The position numbers and the translations under genes were made by a program. The notes under the pieces are model-generated. The model ran no database searches. It saw only the letters and a list, made by a program, of their open reading frames with translations, and was not told where the DNA came from. Shown piece after piece: positions 18,871 through 27,390 of a DNA stretch of 64,000 nt. This DNA comes from SAR324 cluster bacterium. GTDB taxonomy: Bacteria > SAR324 > NAC60-12. Numbering within the stretch: the stretch's first letter is position 1; each line of letters opens with the position of its first letter. The DNA is taken from contig JADFZZ010000024.1 in assembly GCA_015232315.1 (NCBI GenBank), positions 1-64,000 on the forward strand, in the 5' to 3' direction.

Positions 18871-21687
18871 ATGTCCGATAACAAATTCGAGGCTGAGGTG
18901 CTTACTGAAACCTCTGGTACGGATCAAACCATCAAAGCCGTTAATAGCGAAACCATCCTGCTCAAAACAGGTGCCTTACAGAAAGCGATTTTCAATAGTG
19001 CAAACTTCTCGAGTATTGCCACCGATGAGATGGGGGTCATTCAAATCTTCAATGTCGGCGCCGAGCGTATGTTGGGCTATGCCGCCGCTGAAGTGGTGAA
19101 TAAGATCACACCCGCCGACATTTCTGATTCGGAAGAAGTGATAACGCGTGCTAAAGCGTTGAGCATTGAGTTTGGAACCACGATTGCGCCGGGTTTTGAG
19201 ACCTTGGTGTTCAAGGCTTCGCGCACAATTGAGGATGTCTACGAATTAACCTACATTAGAAAAGATGGCAGTCGCTTTCCGGCAGTCGTATCAATCACAG
19301 CGTTGCGCAATATCCAGGGTACGATCATCGGTTATCTGCTGATCGGCACGGATAATACGGCACGCAAGCAGGCAGAAGAGGCATTGCTCAAAGCAAGCGC
19401 CCTGCAGAACGCAATTTTCAACAGCGCAAACTTCTCGAGTATTGCCACCGATGAGATGGGGGTTATTCAAATCTTCAATGTTGGCGCCGAGCGTATGCTG
19501 GGCTACGAAGCCACTGAAGTGGTGAACAAGATCACACCCGCAGATATTTCCGATTCCCAGGAATTGATAAACCGTGCGAAATTGTTGAGCCTTGAATTCG
19601 GAACCACGATCGCCCTAGGCTTTGAGGCACTGGTTTTCAAAGCATCCCGCACGATTGAGGATATCTACGAATTAACCTACATCCGGAAAGATGGCAGCCG
19701 TTTTCCGGCAGTCGTTTCGGTCACAGCGTTGCGCGATACTCAAGGCGTGATCATCGGTTATTTGTTGATCGGTACCGATAATACCGCACGCAAAGAGATC
19801 GAGGCCGAACAGAAACGGCTCAGCCAACGTCTGCGTGACCAACAGTTCTATACACGCTCCCTGTTTGAATCCAATATCGATGCCCTGATGACCACCGATC
19901 CAACCAGCATCATCACCGATGTCAATAAACAGACAGAGAAACTTACCGGTTGCTCACGGGATGAATTGATTGGAGCCCCCTTCAGTAATTACTTCACCGA
20001 TCCGGAACTAGCTGAGGCCGGCATTAAACTGGCACTGACTGAAAAAAATGTCATCAACTATGAACTTACAGCGCTGTCCAGGGACGGTGTGGAAACTGAA
20101 GTCTCCCTCAATGCTACCACTTTTTATGATCGGGACAGGAAGTTGCAGGGAGTGTTTGCCGCAGCGCGGGACATCACTGAACGAAAATTTCTGGATCAAG
20201 AGCTCCATGAAAAGAATATAGAGTTGGAAAACGCGAAATCGGTAGCGGAAAAAGCCAACCACGCAAAATCAGACTTTCTTTCGAGCATGAGTCATGAACT
20301 GCGCAGTCCGCTCAATGCCATTCTCGGATTCGCCCAGTTGATGGAGTCCAACACTCCGCCACCAACACTGGACCAGCAGGAAAGTTTAGCCGAGATTCTT
20401 AAATCCGGATGGCATTTACTGAAGTTGATCAACGAAATCCTCGATCTGGCGAAGATCGAGTCCGGGCATGTGCCGCTGTCGATGGAACATGTATCGCTGG
20501 GGTCCGTCGTTGGCGAATGTCGGAGCATGCTTGACCAACAGGCGCAACAGCGTGAACTCAAGATGATCTTTCCCCCATTTGATATTCCGGTCTTTGTCTA
20601 TGCGGATCGAATCCGTGTCAAGCAGGTTCTCATCAACTTGCTGTCCAATGCGATCAAATACAACAACAAACAAGGAACCCTTGAGTTATCTGTCGTCGAC
20701 GCAACGCCGGGGAGAATCCGCGTGAGCGTCAAGGACACCGGCGATGGCCTGAAACCCGAACAAGTGGAGCAACTCTTTCAGCCGTTCAATCGTCTTGGGC
20801 AGGAAACAGGCACTGAGGAAGGCACAGGGATCGGCCTCGTGGTGGCCAAACAATTGATTGAACTGATGCAGGGCACAATCGGTGCGGAAAGTACCGTTGG
20901 CGGGGGAAGCGTGTTCTGGATTGAACTCAACTCAACTACTGCGCCAGGAGTTTCAGTGGCACAGATCAACACCATGAAATTGCCCCAACTGCATACCATC
21001 ACAGGAGAGGGGCCACACACCCTGCTCTATATTGAGGACAACCCCGCCAACCTGAAACTGGTTGAGCAAATCATGGAGCGCCATCCGGAGATAAACCTGC
21101 TGACAGCAAATCATGGAAAACTCGGGATCGAAATGGCCTACGCCAATCATCCGCGTGTCATCCTGTTAGACATCAATCTGCCTGATATCAACGGTTTTGA
21201 AGTCCTGAAAATCCTGCGTTCCAATCCAGCCACCTTGAGCATCCCCACCATTGCCCTCACCGCGAATGCCATGCCGAATGATATCAAAAAGGGCATCGAA
21301 GCGGGATTTTTCCGCTACATTACAAAACCCATCCAGATCAATGAGCTGATGAACGCGGTGAATCTGGCACTGGGACATAAGCAAAATGGCATACAGTCAA
21401 ACGTGCAGTCCGAAGAACTGAACCCTCGTCTTTCTTCCAAAATTACAAAATTTCTCATGGAAAACGGAATGTTCCATGATGTCGTGGTCAAACTACCCAA
21501 GGCTTTGATACTGCGAATGCAGGATGCCGTTAGTGTCGCGGATTTAGACCGTCTGCTTGAACTGATGGACGAACTCGAAGGAAATACCGAACTGTCACAG
21601 CATCTGAAAATGCTGGCTCGAAATTATGACTATGATACGTTGCAACACATCTTTACAAAATTGGAGGAAAACCATGACTGTCATTAA
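18871..21687 (+). CDS. Hybrid sensor histidine kinase with tandem-duplicated PAS domains
   Basis: The product has 938 residues. Two nearly identical PAS domains (about 32-172 and 174-314, 142-residue period) are followed by a third, different PAS (about 325-445) and a short coiled coil. The HisKA domain has His475 in MSHELRSPLNAILGF. The ATPase domain shows NLLSNAIKYN, DTGDGL and GTGIGL. A receiver domain follows with Asp767 in ILLDINLPDINGF, then a helical C-terminal domain often seen at the end of such hybrids. No transmembrane segment is present, so it is a cytoplasmic sensor. Its stop overlaps the next kinase gene by 14 bases, so the two are probably one signalling unit. Confidence 0.95.
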   Translation: MSDNKFEAEVLTETSGTDQTIKAVNSETILLKTGALQKAIFNSANFSSIATDEMGVIQIFNVGAERMLGYAAAEVVNKITPADISDSEEVITRAKALSIEFGTTIAPGFETLVFKASRTIEDVYELTYIRKDGSRFPAVVSITALRNIQGTIIGYLLIGTDNTARKQAEEALLKASALQNAIFNSANFSSIATDEMGVIQIFNVGAERMLGYEATEVVNKITPADISDSQELINRAKLLSLEFGTTIALGFEALVFKASRTIEDIYELTYIRKDGSRFPAVVSVTALRDTQGVIIGYLLIGTDNTARKEIEAEQKRLSQRLRDQQFYTRSLFESNIDALMTTDPTSIITDVNKQTEKLTGCSRDELIGAPFSNYFTDPELAEAGIKLALTEKNVINYELTALSRDGVETEVSLNATTFYDRDRKLQGVFAAARDITERKFLDQELHEKNIELENAKSVAEKANHAKSDFLSSMSHELRSPLNAILGFAQLMESNTPPPTLDQQESLAEILKSGWHLLKLINEILDLAKIESGHVPLSMEHVSLGSVVGECRSMLDQQAQQRELKMIFPPFDIPVFVYADRIRVKQVLINLLSNAIKYNNKQGTLELSVVDATPGRIRVSVKDTGDGLKPEQVEQLFQPFNRLGQETGTEEGTGIGLVVAKQLIELMQGTIGAESTVGGGSVFWIELNSTTAPGVSVAQINTMKLPQLHTITGEGPHTLLYIEDNPANLKLVEQIMERHPEINLLTANHGKLGIEMAYANHPRVILLDINLPDINGFEVLKILRSNPATLSIPTIALTANAMPNDIKKGIEAGFFRYITKPIQINELMNAVNLALGHKQNGIQSNVQSEELNPRLSSKITKFLMENGMFHDVVVKLPKALILRMQDAVSVADLDRLLELMDELEGNTELSQHLKMLARNYDYDTLQHIFTKLEENHDCH
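18964..19815 (+). repeat. Tandem 426-bp duplication encoding two PAS domains
   Basis: The segment starting near 18964 recurs 426 bases later (142 codons). Long stretches are identical at DNA level, for example the sequence around 19006 and 19432 (CTCGAGTATTGCCACCGATG in both). Synonymous differences are few, so the duplication is recent. Confidence 0.9.
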
Positions 21688-22795
21688 CACCTCAGGGCAT
21701 AGTCCGCTCAATATTCTGATTGTAGACGATACTCCCGCTAACCTTAAAGTCTTGAGCGATATGCTTAAAGATTTCAACTTTAAGGTGCGACCGGTTCCAA
21801 GTGGAAAACTGGCCTTGCATGCGGCAGAAAAAGAACCTCCAGATCTGATTATCCTGGATATCATGATGCCGGAGATGGATGGGTATGAAGTCTGCCGCCG
21901 ACTTAAGGAAAATGAAAAATTGAAAGAAATACCGGTCATTTTTATCAGCGCGTTGAATGAAACAAAGGATATTGTCAAGGGTTTCATCGCCGGAGGAACA
22001 GATTATATCACCAAACCCTTTCAAATTGAGGAAGTCAAAGCCCGGGTTGATATGCATCTCAAAGTACATTTCCTCCAGCTTGAACTTCAAAAAAACGCGA
22101 TAAAACTTCAGGAACTGAATGCCATGAAAGACAGATTTTTTTCGATCATCGCCCATGACTTGAAAAACCCCTTGTCGGGTATCGCGGGGGTCTCGGCAAT
22201 GATGATGAAACAGTCGCAGACCATGAAGGAAGAAAAGAAAAACCAATTGATTCAAATGATCCACGAAAGTGCCCAAAATTCCTTTAATTTGCTGGAAAAT
22301 TTATTGCTCTGGGCACGCAGTCAAAAAGATGAACTGAAATTTAATCCCGTTACGCTGGATCTCAGTAAAATGATCCATGACTGTACTGCTTTTTTAGAAA
22401 ATATGGCGCAACACAAACACATCGAACTCCTGCATGAGCTTAAGGAATCCTGCAACGCCGTTGCCGATTATGACATGATATTAACGGTCATCAGAAATCT
22501 GATCTCGAATGCGATTAAATTCACCGAACCCAATGGCACAATAACCATTTCTTGTGAAGAATCCGCGGATTCAATGATCCTGTCCGTAAAAGACAGCGGC
22601 ATAGGAATGCAGCCCGAAGACCTTGAAAAACTGTTCAATTTGGACACTGTTTCAAAAATTGGGACCTCCAAGGAAAAAGGAAGCGGATTGGGGTTGGTTT
22701 TATGTAAGGAATTTGTGGAAAAAAATGGTGGAAAAATTTGGGTGAACAGTGAATTTCAAAAAGGAAGTGAATTTTTCTTTAGCCTCCCCAAATGA
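21674..22795 (+). CDS. Response regulator-histidine kinase (REC-HisKA-HATPase)
   Basis: The product has 373 residues from the ATG at 21674, chosen because GGAGGAAAACC stands directly before it. The frame reaches further upstream only inside the preceding gene. A receiver domain comes first (phospho-acceptor Asp62 in ILDIMMPEMDGYEV), then HisKA with His161 in FFSIIAHDLKNPLSG, then an ATPase domain with NLISNAIKFT, DSGIGM and GSGLGL. It has no sensor or membrane segment. It probably receives phosphate from the upstream hybrid kinase and passes it on; no output regulator is next to it. Confidence 0.95.
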   Translation: MTVINTSGHSPLNILIVDDTPANLKVLSDMLKDFNFKVRPVPSGKLALHAAEKEPPDLIILDIMMPEMDGYEVCRRLKENEKLKEIPVIFISALNETKDIVKGFIAGGTDYITKPFQIEEVKARVDMHLKVHFLQLELQKNAIKLQELNAMKDRFFSIIAHDLKNPLSGIAGVSAMMMKQSQTMKEEKKNQLIQMIHESAQNSFNLLENLLLWARSQKDELKFNPVTLDLSKMIHDCTAFLENMAQHKHIELLHELKESCNAVADYDMILTVIRNLISNAIKFTEPNGTITISCEESADSMILSVKDSGIGMQPEDLEKLFNLDTVSKIGTSKEKGSGLGLVLCKEFVEKNGGKIWVNSEFQKGSEFFFSLPK

Positions 22796-22819
22796 AACAA
22801 TACAAAATGGAGAAACAGC

Positions 22820-23605
22820 ATGAATTACTCTGAACTTTTACAGTCCATGAAACAGGAAGAAAATGGCTGGACCGCCTTGATGACGGAAGACTGGTTGCAG
22901 GGACGAAGTGCCTTTGGCGGGATTCAGGCCGCAATCGCTGTGAAGGCGATGCGTCCTCTGGTTTCAGAGGAAATGCCCTTACGGTCACTACAGACCACTT
23001 TCATTGCGCCAGTTCCTCCAGGTACTTTCCGGGTAACCGCACAGGTCCTGCGCTCCAGCAAAAACACTACGCATGTCGAGGCACGGTTGTTGGAGGGTGA
23101 CAAAATTCTGGCACTATTGATCGGAGTGTTTGGTGGCTCCAGACCTTCCAAAATCATACGCGTCCCCCAGCAGCCAGAAGTTGTTTGTGACAAACCTGTT
23201 GAACTGCGTTTTATTCCCGGCGTGGTGCCTAATTTCACTCAGCATTTTTCCGCGTTCTGGATCCGGGGTGGATTACCGTTTTCAGGCAATCCACTTCCTG
23301 AGGTTGTTGTAGAGGTCAGTATGAAGGACTCCGGATTTGCGACTGAATCACACATTCTGGCAATCGCTGATTTTATTCCACCGGTAGCGCTTTCCATGAT
23401 GAACACACCTTCCGCAGGCAGTTCGTTGACGTGGATGCTCGAATTTCTGGGAGATTCACTCCAAAGCAGACCTCTTGAACATTGGCGTATTGACGCTGAA
23501 ATGGTTGCCGGACAAGAGGGCTACACCAGTCAATCCGTCATGATCTGGGGACCGGGCGGTGAACCTGTGGCCTTAAGTCGGCAGAGTATGGTCGTTTTTG
23601 GCTAA
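22820..23605 (+). CDS. Acyl-CoA thioesterase family protein
   Basis: The product has 261 residues. The N-terminal half (GRSAFGGIQAAIAVKAM, SLQTTFIAPVPPG, and then a VLRSSKNTTHVEARLLEG strand pair) has the double-hotdog pattern of the TesB/4HBT_3 group. The C-terminal half repeats the fold more loosely (ALSMMNTPSAGSSLTWMLEF). It would hydrolyse acyl-CoA esters in the cytoplasm. An AGGAG-like site is weak (AATGGAG). It is followed closely by a MarR regulator, which may control it. Confidence 0.85.
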   Translation: MNYSELLQSMKQEENGWTALMTEDWLQGRSAFGGIQAAIAVKAMRPLVSEEMPLRSLQTTFIAPVPPGTFRVTAQVLRSSKNTTHVEARLLEGDKILALLIGVFGGSRPSKIIRVPQQPEVVCDKPVELRFIPGVVPNFTQHFSAFWIRGGLPFSGNPLPEVVVEVSMKDSGFATESHILAIADFIPPVALSMMNTPSAGSSLTWMLEFLGDSLQSRPLEHWRIDAEMVAGQEGYTSQSVMIWGPGGEPVALSRQSMVVFG

Positions 23606-23665
23606 GCCCGTTTTTCAGTTCTCAAACGTAGCCTGAGCATTCAGGTGACTTTCAGATCAATCAAC

Positions 23666-24112
23666 ATGACGTCCATCAACCCTAACGATTGTTTATACTA
23701 TTTGATTTCCAGAGCGACGCTGGTCACTACTTCCGCCTTGAAAAAAGATTTTGAAATTGCGGGAATTCCTGAAATGAAACCCGCCTATCTGGGAGTATTG
23801 CTGTCACTCTGGAAAGAGGATGGCTTGCAGTCTGCCGAACTTGGGAGAAAAGCCGGTTTGGAACCATCAACGATGACCGGACTGTTGGATCGCATGGAAC
23901 GGGACGCGTTGATTCTCAGGCAAGCAGATCCGAACGACCGTCGTGCGCAGCGCATCTATCTGACACAAAATGGGCGAAACCTACAGGAATCTGTCATGGC
24001 TATAGTGAATCAAACGCTAAACAGGATGAATGCGGGTATTTCTGTGGAAGAGATCAATGTGGTAAAAAAGACGCTGAAAACTTTGTTATCCAATAGCCTG
24101 GGAGGCCAATAA
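23666..24112 (+). CDS. MarR family transcriptional regulator
   Basis: The product has 148 residues from the ATG at 23666; a GTG at 23645 is an alternative start. The winged helix-turn-helix is clear: LQSAELGRKAGLEPSTMTGL is the recognition region and DPNDRRAQRIYLTQNG forms the wing with the typical D-x-R-R pattern. The N- and C-terminal helices would form the dimer interface. Such regulators usually repress a neighbouring gene and respond to small phenolic or lipid ligands. The thioesterase upstream is the best candidate target. Confidence 0.92.
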   Translation: MTSINPNDCLYYLISRATLVTTSALKKDFEIAGIPEMKPAYLGVLLSLWKEDGLQSAELGRKAGLEPSTMTGLLDRMERDALILRQADPNDRRAQRIYLTQNGRNLQESVMAIVNQTLNRMNAGISVEEINVVKKTLKTLLSNSLGGQ

Positions 24113-24147
24113 TCACACAGACAAGAATTTTCCGGATTCCTGTTTCT

Positions 24148-24750
24148 CTATCGCTGACGGGACATCTCCTCAAAAATCACCTTATCATAGAGTTGATCCA
24201 CTGAACCTTGAAATTCAGTGGAGGCCAACACAAAATTTTCTCCGGCTTCATAGGTGGTTAACATCCAGCTATTGAGTTGCTCCGGAATTTTATGAAAGAT
24301 CTCCACTCGTTTGATATGAGAATTGATCAAAACATAATCTTTCAGGGATGTCAGCCGTTTGTAAAGGTTGAATTTCTCTCCACGGTCATAAGCTTCAGTT
24401 GAATGTGACAACACTTCAGCAATCAACACAGGATGATGGATGAAATCTCTGTTATGCTGTTGGTCGTCCGATGAGCATGTGATGGAAACATCCGGATAAA
24501 CAAAATGTACTTCCCGACGGGATTCAATACGGACCTTCATATCAGGTCCATGCACCTCACAGGATCTTCCTTTCAAAAACGTATGGAGTTCCCCGATCAA
24601 GTTGGTCGATATCGTGGAATGATTACGCTTTGCGCCTGCCATTGAATACAATTGGCCCTCATGAAATTCATGTTTGAGATGTGAACGGGTCTCAAATGCC
24701 AAATATTCTGTTTCAGTATAAATTTTAGAAAGTTTTCTCGCGGAGTACAT
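24148..24750 (-). CDS. Uma2 family (DUF820) endonuclease-like protein
   Basis: The product has 200 residues. The PD-(D/E)xK-like core shows in HLKHEFHEGQLYSMAGAKRN, then a YPDVSITC strand and the HPVLIAEVLSHSTEAYDRG motif that names the family. Uma2 proteins are frequent in cyanobacteria and other genomes with many copies; their cell role is unsettled. It stands convergent to marR. A repeat element (24764-24922) lies just upstream of its start. Confidence 0.88.
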   Translation of the reverse strand: MYSARKLSKIYTETEYLAFETRSHLKHEFHEGQLYSMAGAKRNHSTISTNLIGELHTFLKGRSCEVHGPDMKVRIESRREVHFVYPDVSITCSSDDQQHNRDFIHHPVLIAEVLSHSTEAYDRGEKFNLYKRLTSLKDYVLINSHIKRVEIFHKIPEQLNSWMLTTYEAGENFVLASTEFQGSVDQLYDKVIFEEMSRQR

Positions 24751-24763
24751 AGGCTTAGAACAT

Positions 24764-24922
24764 GTAAAGGTAAGCGTTCAGCCGTCAGTTATCAGTTTTC
24801 AGGAATTCTCAAGGCCTGGAAGCCAAACGATATTTTCTGCTATTGAGTTATAATGCTTCTGAAGCGCATAAACACTGAAAGCTGAATACTGAAAGCTGAA
24901 CGCTTACATGTAAAGTTAGGAA
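24764..24922. repeat. Small inverted-repeat element (MITE-like)
   Basis: The left end reads ATGTAAAGGTAAGCGTTCAG and the right end, reversed, reads TTTACATGTAAGCGTTCAG. The interior carries several copies of the short words TCAGTTATCAG and CTGAAAGCTGAA. This makes an element of roughly 150 bases with terminal inverted repeats and no coding capacity. Confidence 0.5.
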
Positions 24923-24958
24923 CGGTCATTTTTTGAATTACGGGACAGCATTGAACTG

Positions 24959-25363
24959 TTAACGGGAAACAGGCAACCCCTGTGACTGCCATTCGGCAAA
25001 ACCATGATTCATGTGCAGGACATGCTGAAAACCCAGTTGCTTCATTTTGTTCAACGCCTGACTGCTGCGTCCGCCAACCTGACAATAGACCAGATATGCT
25101 TTCGAGCGGTCCAGTTCCTGAATGTTTTTCATAAAATCTGTTGAAAAATAATTGATCAGTTTCGCCTCAGCCAGATGTCCACGGGAGAATTCCGCAGGCG
25201 TTCGGAAATCCAGAATTTCAAGGGGCTGGTCTTTTTCGTTTTGCTGAAGTGCCTGAAACGCTTCATTGGCGGATACATTCCGGAATTGTGACTTGAGCGG
25301 TTGCGCCCATAAAGTTCCTGTCATGAACAGCACGAGCCATAAACAGAGTAGCGATTGTTTCAT
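24959..25363 (-). CDS. Secreted rhodanese-domain protein
   Basis: The product has 134 residues. A signal peptide (1-20, ending TGTLWA) sends it to the periplasm. A single rhodanese domain follows, with LEILDFRTPAEFSRGHL and the active-site loop YCQVGGRS (Cys94). The loop size fits sulfur-transferring rhodaneses rather than Cdc25 phosphatases. Its start overlaps the stop of queF by four bases, so the two are translated together, although I see no functional link. Confidence 0.9.
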   Translation of the reverse strand: MKQSLLCLWLVLFMTGTLWAQPLKSQFRNVSANEAFQALQQNEKDQPLEILDFRTPAEFSRGHLAEAKLINYFSTDFMKNIQELDRSKAYLVYCQVGGRSSQALNKMKQLGFQHVLHMNHGFAEWQSQGLPVSR

Positions 25364-25830
25364 AAGTTCTCCTTTGAGGTGTGAAAGGGAGGCGTTTTTT
25401 CCCGGAGGGATTCCTGATCTTCTGAACGGATGATACAGGTGGTATCAATCCCGCCTCGAGTGTTATAAACAGTGCGGACAATGAGCACTTCAGGTTGTAG
25501 CAGTTTGTTGAGATCCTGAAATATACGGGATGTTACTGCTTCCTGAAAAATCCCCACATTTCTGAAGGAAAGATAATAATATTTAAGCGCTTTCAACTCC
25601 ACCAGCCAGTCCTTCGGAACATAGTCCACCACAATCAGTCCATAATCCGGCAAACCTGAAAAGGGACACACCGCGGAAAATTCAGGCATGCTGTAACGGA
25701 TCCACTGACGTGGTCCCTGATAGTTAAAACGTTCCAGGAAGTCTGGATTGATGGAATCTTCCGATTCAAATTTGAATATTTTGCCTTCAGCATATTCCGT
25801 GCTGGTGACATCAGCGGAAACTGTTTTCAT
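25360..25830 (-). CDS. queF: NADPH-dependent 7-cyano-7-deazaguanine reductase QueF
   Basis: QueF reduces preQ0 to preQ1 in queuosine synthesis. The product has 156 residues, the short single-domain type. The catalytic Cys55 lies in SAVCPFSGLPDYG, followed by the QueF motif ELKALKYYYLSFRNVGIFQE that binds NADPH. The C-terminal part (NTRGGID) is also typical. No other queuosine gene is nearby, and I saw no preQ1 riboswitch in the 55 bases upstream. Confidence 0.95.
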   Translation of the reverse strand: MKTVSADVTSTEYAEGKIFKFESEDSINPDFLERFNYQGPRQWIRYSMPEFSAVCPFSGLPDYGLIVVDYVPKDWLVELKALKYYYLSFRNVGIFQEAVTSRIFQDLNKLLQPEVLIVRTVYNTRGGIDTTCIIRSEDQESLREKTPPFHTSKENL

Positions 25831-25885
25831 AAACTGTTTTCAATAAGAAAAGAGTGGTAAAATCATGAAGTACGAAATGTATGTA

Positions 25886-26668
25886 TTATTGCGACAGGAG
25901 GTGAAGCACACGGAGAACATAATCATCAAACCGTTCAAAAAAGATTCTCAAGGTCTGGATAAAAAATGGCATGGTGACAGACATGAATCCAAACCCCAAC
26001 AGCAACGTCAACGGAAACCCGATCACAAATAACTGAAACTGGGGCACAGACCGGTTGAGGAGTCCAAGGATGATGTTTGCGAGAAACAGCGAAACAATCA
26101 GTGGTGCCCCAATCTGAAAACCAATGGTAAAAATACTGGAGGATAATTTTAAAAATTCTTCGACCAGATTTTCACTCAAGCCAGCCTTGCCCGGAGGAAT
26201 GATCTGATAACTTTGCACAATAGCCTGGATCACAACATGGTGCGCGTCAATCATCAGGAACACCAGAGAGGCAATGACCTTGTCAAACACCGCGATCAGT
26301 GACGATTGTTGTTGAGTGGTTGGATCAAACATGTTGGCAACGCTCAGCCCCATCTGCATTCCGATCAATTCTCCGGCAAAACTAATGGCGGCAAACATGA
26401 TTTGTCCGACCATGCCCAATGTCAAACCTATCAGCAATTCGCTGGTTACCAGAATGAGAAAATGATGAATGGCGTGAACGTCAACAGGAATGGCTGGTAG
26501 GAACGGATGGATCAAAAAGGTCATTGCCAGGGAAAAGGCAATTTTTATCCTGCCTGGAATCGCAACGTCTCCCAAAATGGGGGCTGTCATTACAATTCCG
26601 GTTATCCTGAGCAGAACCACAATAAACGCCATCAATTCTGACGCATTGTAACTGAGTAGATTGGGCAC
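25886..26668 (-). CDS. fliR: Flagellar biosynthesis protein FliR
   Basis: The product has 260 residues with about six transmembrane helices. FliR is part of the flagellar type III export gate with FliP and FliQ. Typical segments are LLRITGIVMTAPILGD near the N-terminus, GLTLGMVGQIMFAAISFAGE, and the NMFDPTTQQQSS loop. It could also be a secretion-system homologue (SctT), but the loop and length fit FliR better. The usual neighbours fliQ and flhB are absent; it stands alone between queF and a DksA-type gene. Confidence 0.9.
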   Translation of the reverse strand: MPNLLSYNASELMAFIVVLLRITGIVMTAPILGDVAIPGRIKIAFSLAMTFLIHPFLPAIPVDVHAIHHFLILVTSELLIGLTLGMVGQIMFAAISFAGELIGMQMGLSVANMFDPTTQQQSSLIAVFDKVIASLVFLMIDAHHVVIQAIVQSYQIIPPGKAGLSENLVEEFLKLSSSIFTIGFQIGAPLIVSLFLANIILGLLNRSVPQFQLFVIGFPLTLLLGFGFMSVTMPFFIQTLRIFFERFDDYVLRVLHLLSQ

Positions 26669-26730
26669 TTCTGCCTCCCTGTCCGGGGTAACTCAAAAAA
26701 TACTTTTATCCGCTCAGGAAAACGCAGGAA

Positions 26731-27111
26731 TCAATCTTCGCCGAAATTCCGGCTGTCTTCAAAAGTGTTGGCATTGCGTGCTGTGCCGCGTTCCATAGTT
26801 TCCTGACAGAAAACACAATAGCGTGTGAAGGGAAGAGCCATCAGGCGTTTTTTGCCAATTTCCTCACCGCATTCATCGCAAAATCCATAATCTCCAATTG
26901 CCATCCTTCTCAGAGCATCCTCAATCTTCAGGAGTTTGTTCCGTTCACGATCCTGCAACAGCAGTTTAAATTCGCGTTCCTGTTCTTCAACACTTTCATC
27001 GATTGGATCACCCACATCGTGATCACTGTTTATATCCTGGTTGTGTTGTTCTTCAATATCCGCCATCAACTGCGCTTTTTCCTGCATTAGAACTTGTTTA
27101 ATTTCTTCCAT
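26731..27111 (-). CDS. DksA/TraR family zinc finger protein
   Basis: From the ATG at 27111 (preceded by GAAGG) the product has 126 residues. The N-terminal two-thirds form a long charged helix pair, and the C-terminal C4 zinc finger is FCDECGEE followed by YCVFCQE. In DksA the coiled-coil tip binds in the RNA polymerase secondary channel with ppGpp; here the tip region reads DVGDPIDESVEE, with acidic residues as in the family. It may tune transcription under starvation. The leader upstream carries a small hairpin (TGATGCC at 27191-27197 with GGCATCA at 27204-27210). Confidence 0.88.
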   Translation of the reverse strand: MEEIKQVLMQEKAQLMADIEEQHNQDINSDHDVGDPIDESVEEQEREFKLLLQDRERNKLLKIEDALRRMAIGDYGFCDECGEEIGKKRLMALPFTRYCVFCQETMERGTARNANTFEDSRNFGED

Positions 27112-27390
27112 GGTTACCTTCAATAATTAGTCGGTCCGTAAACCAGAGACGGGGACTCACCCTCATCTGTAAGGAAAGCAATGATCTGGATGATGCCCTG
27201 TCAGGCATCAAATCAAGGTGTGAGGTTCTAAAAAGATCAGGTGTATATGTCAAGGAAATTGACAATTTTCTCTGTTTCCATGCAATTATATAGCATATAA
27301 AAAGCACCTAAGCAAAGTGATGGTTTGGCCATGCAGAATCCTTACCTCAAAAATTGTAACATTGTCTGAAATTACAATGTTGAGCGTTTT

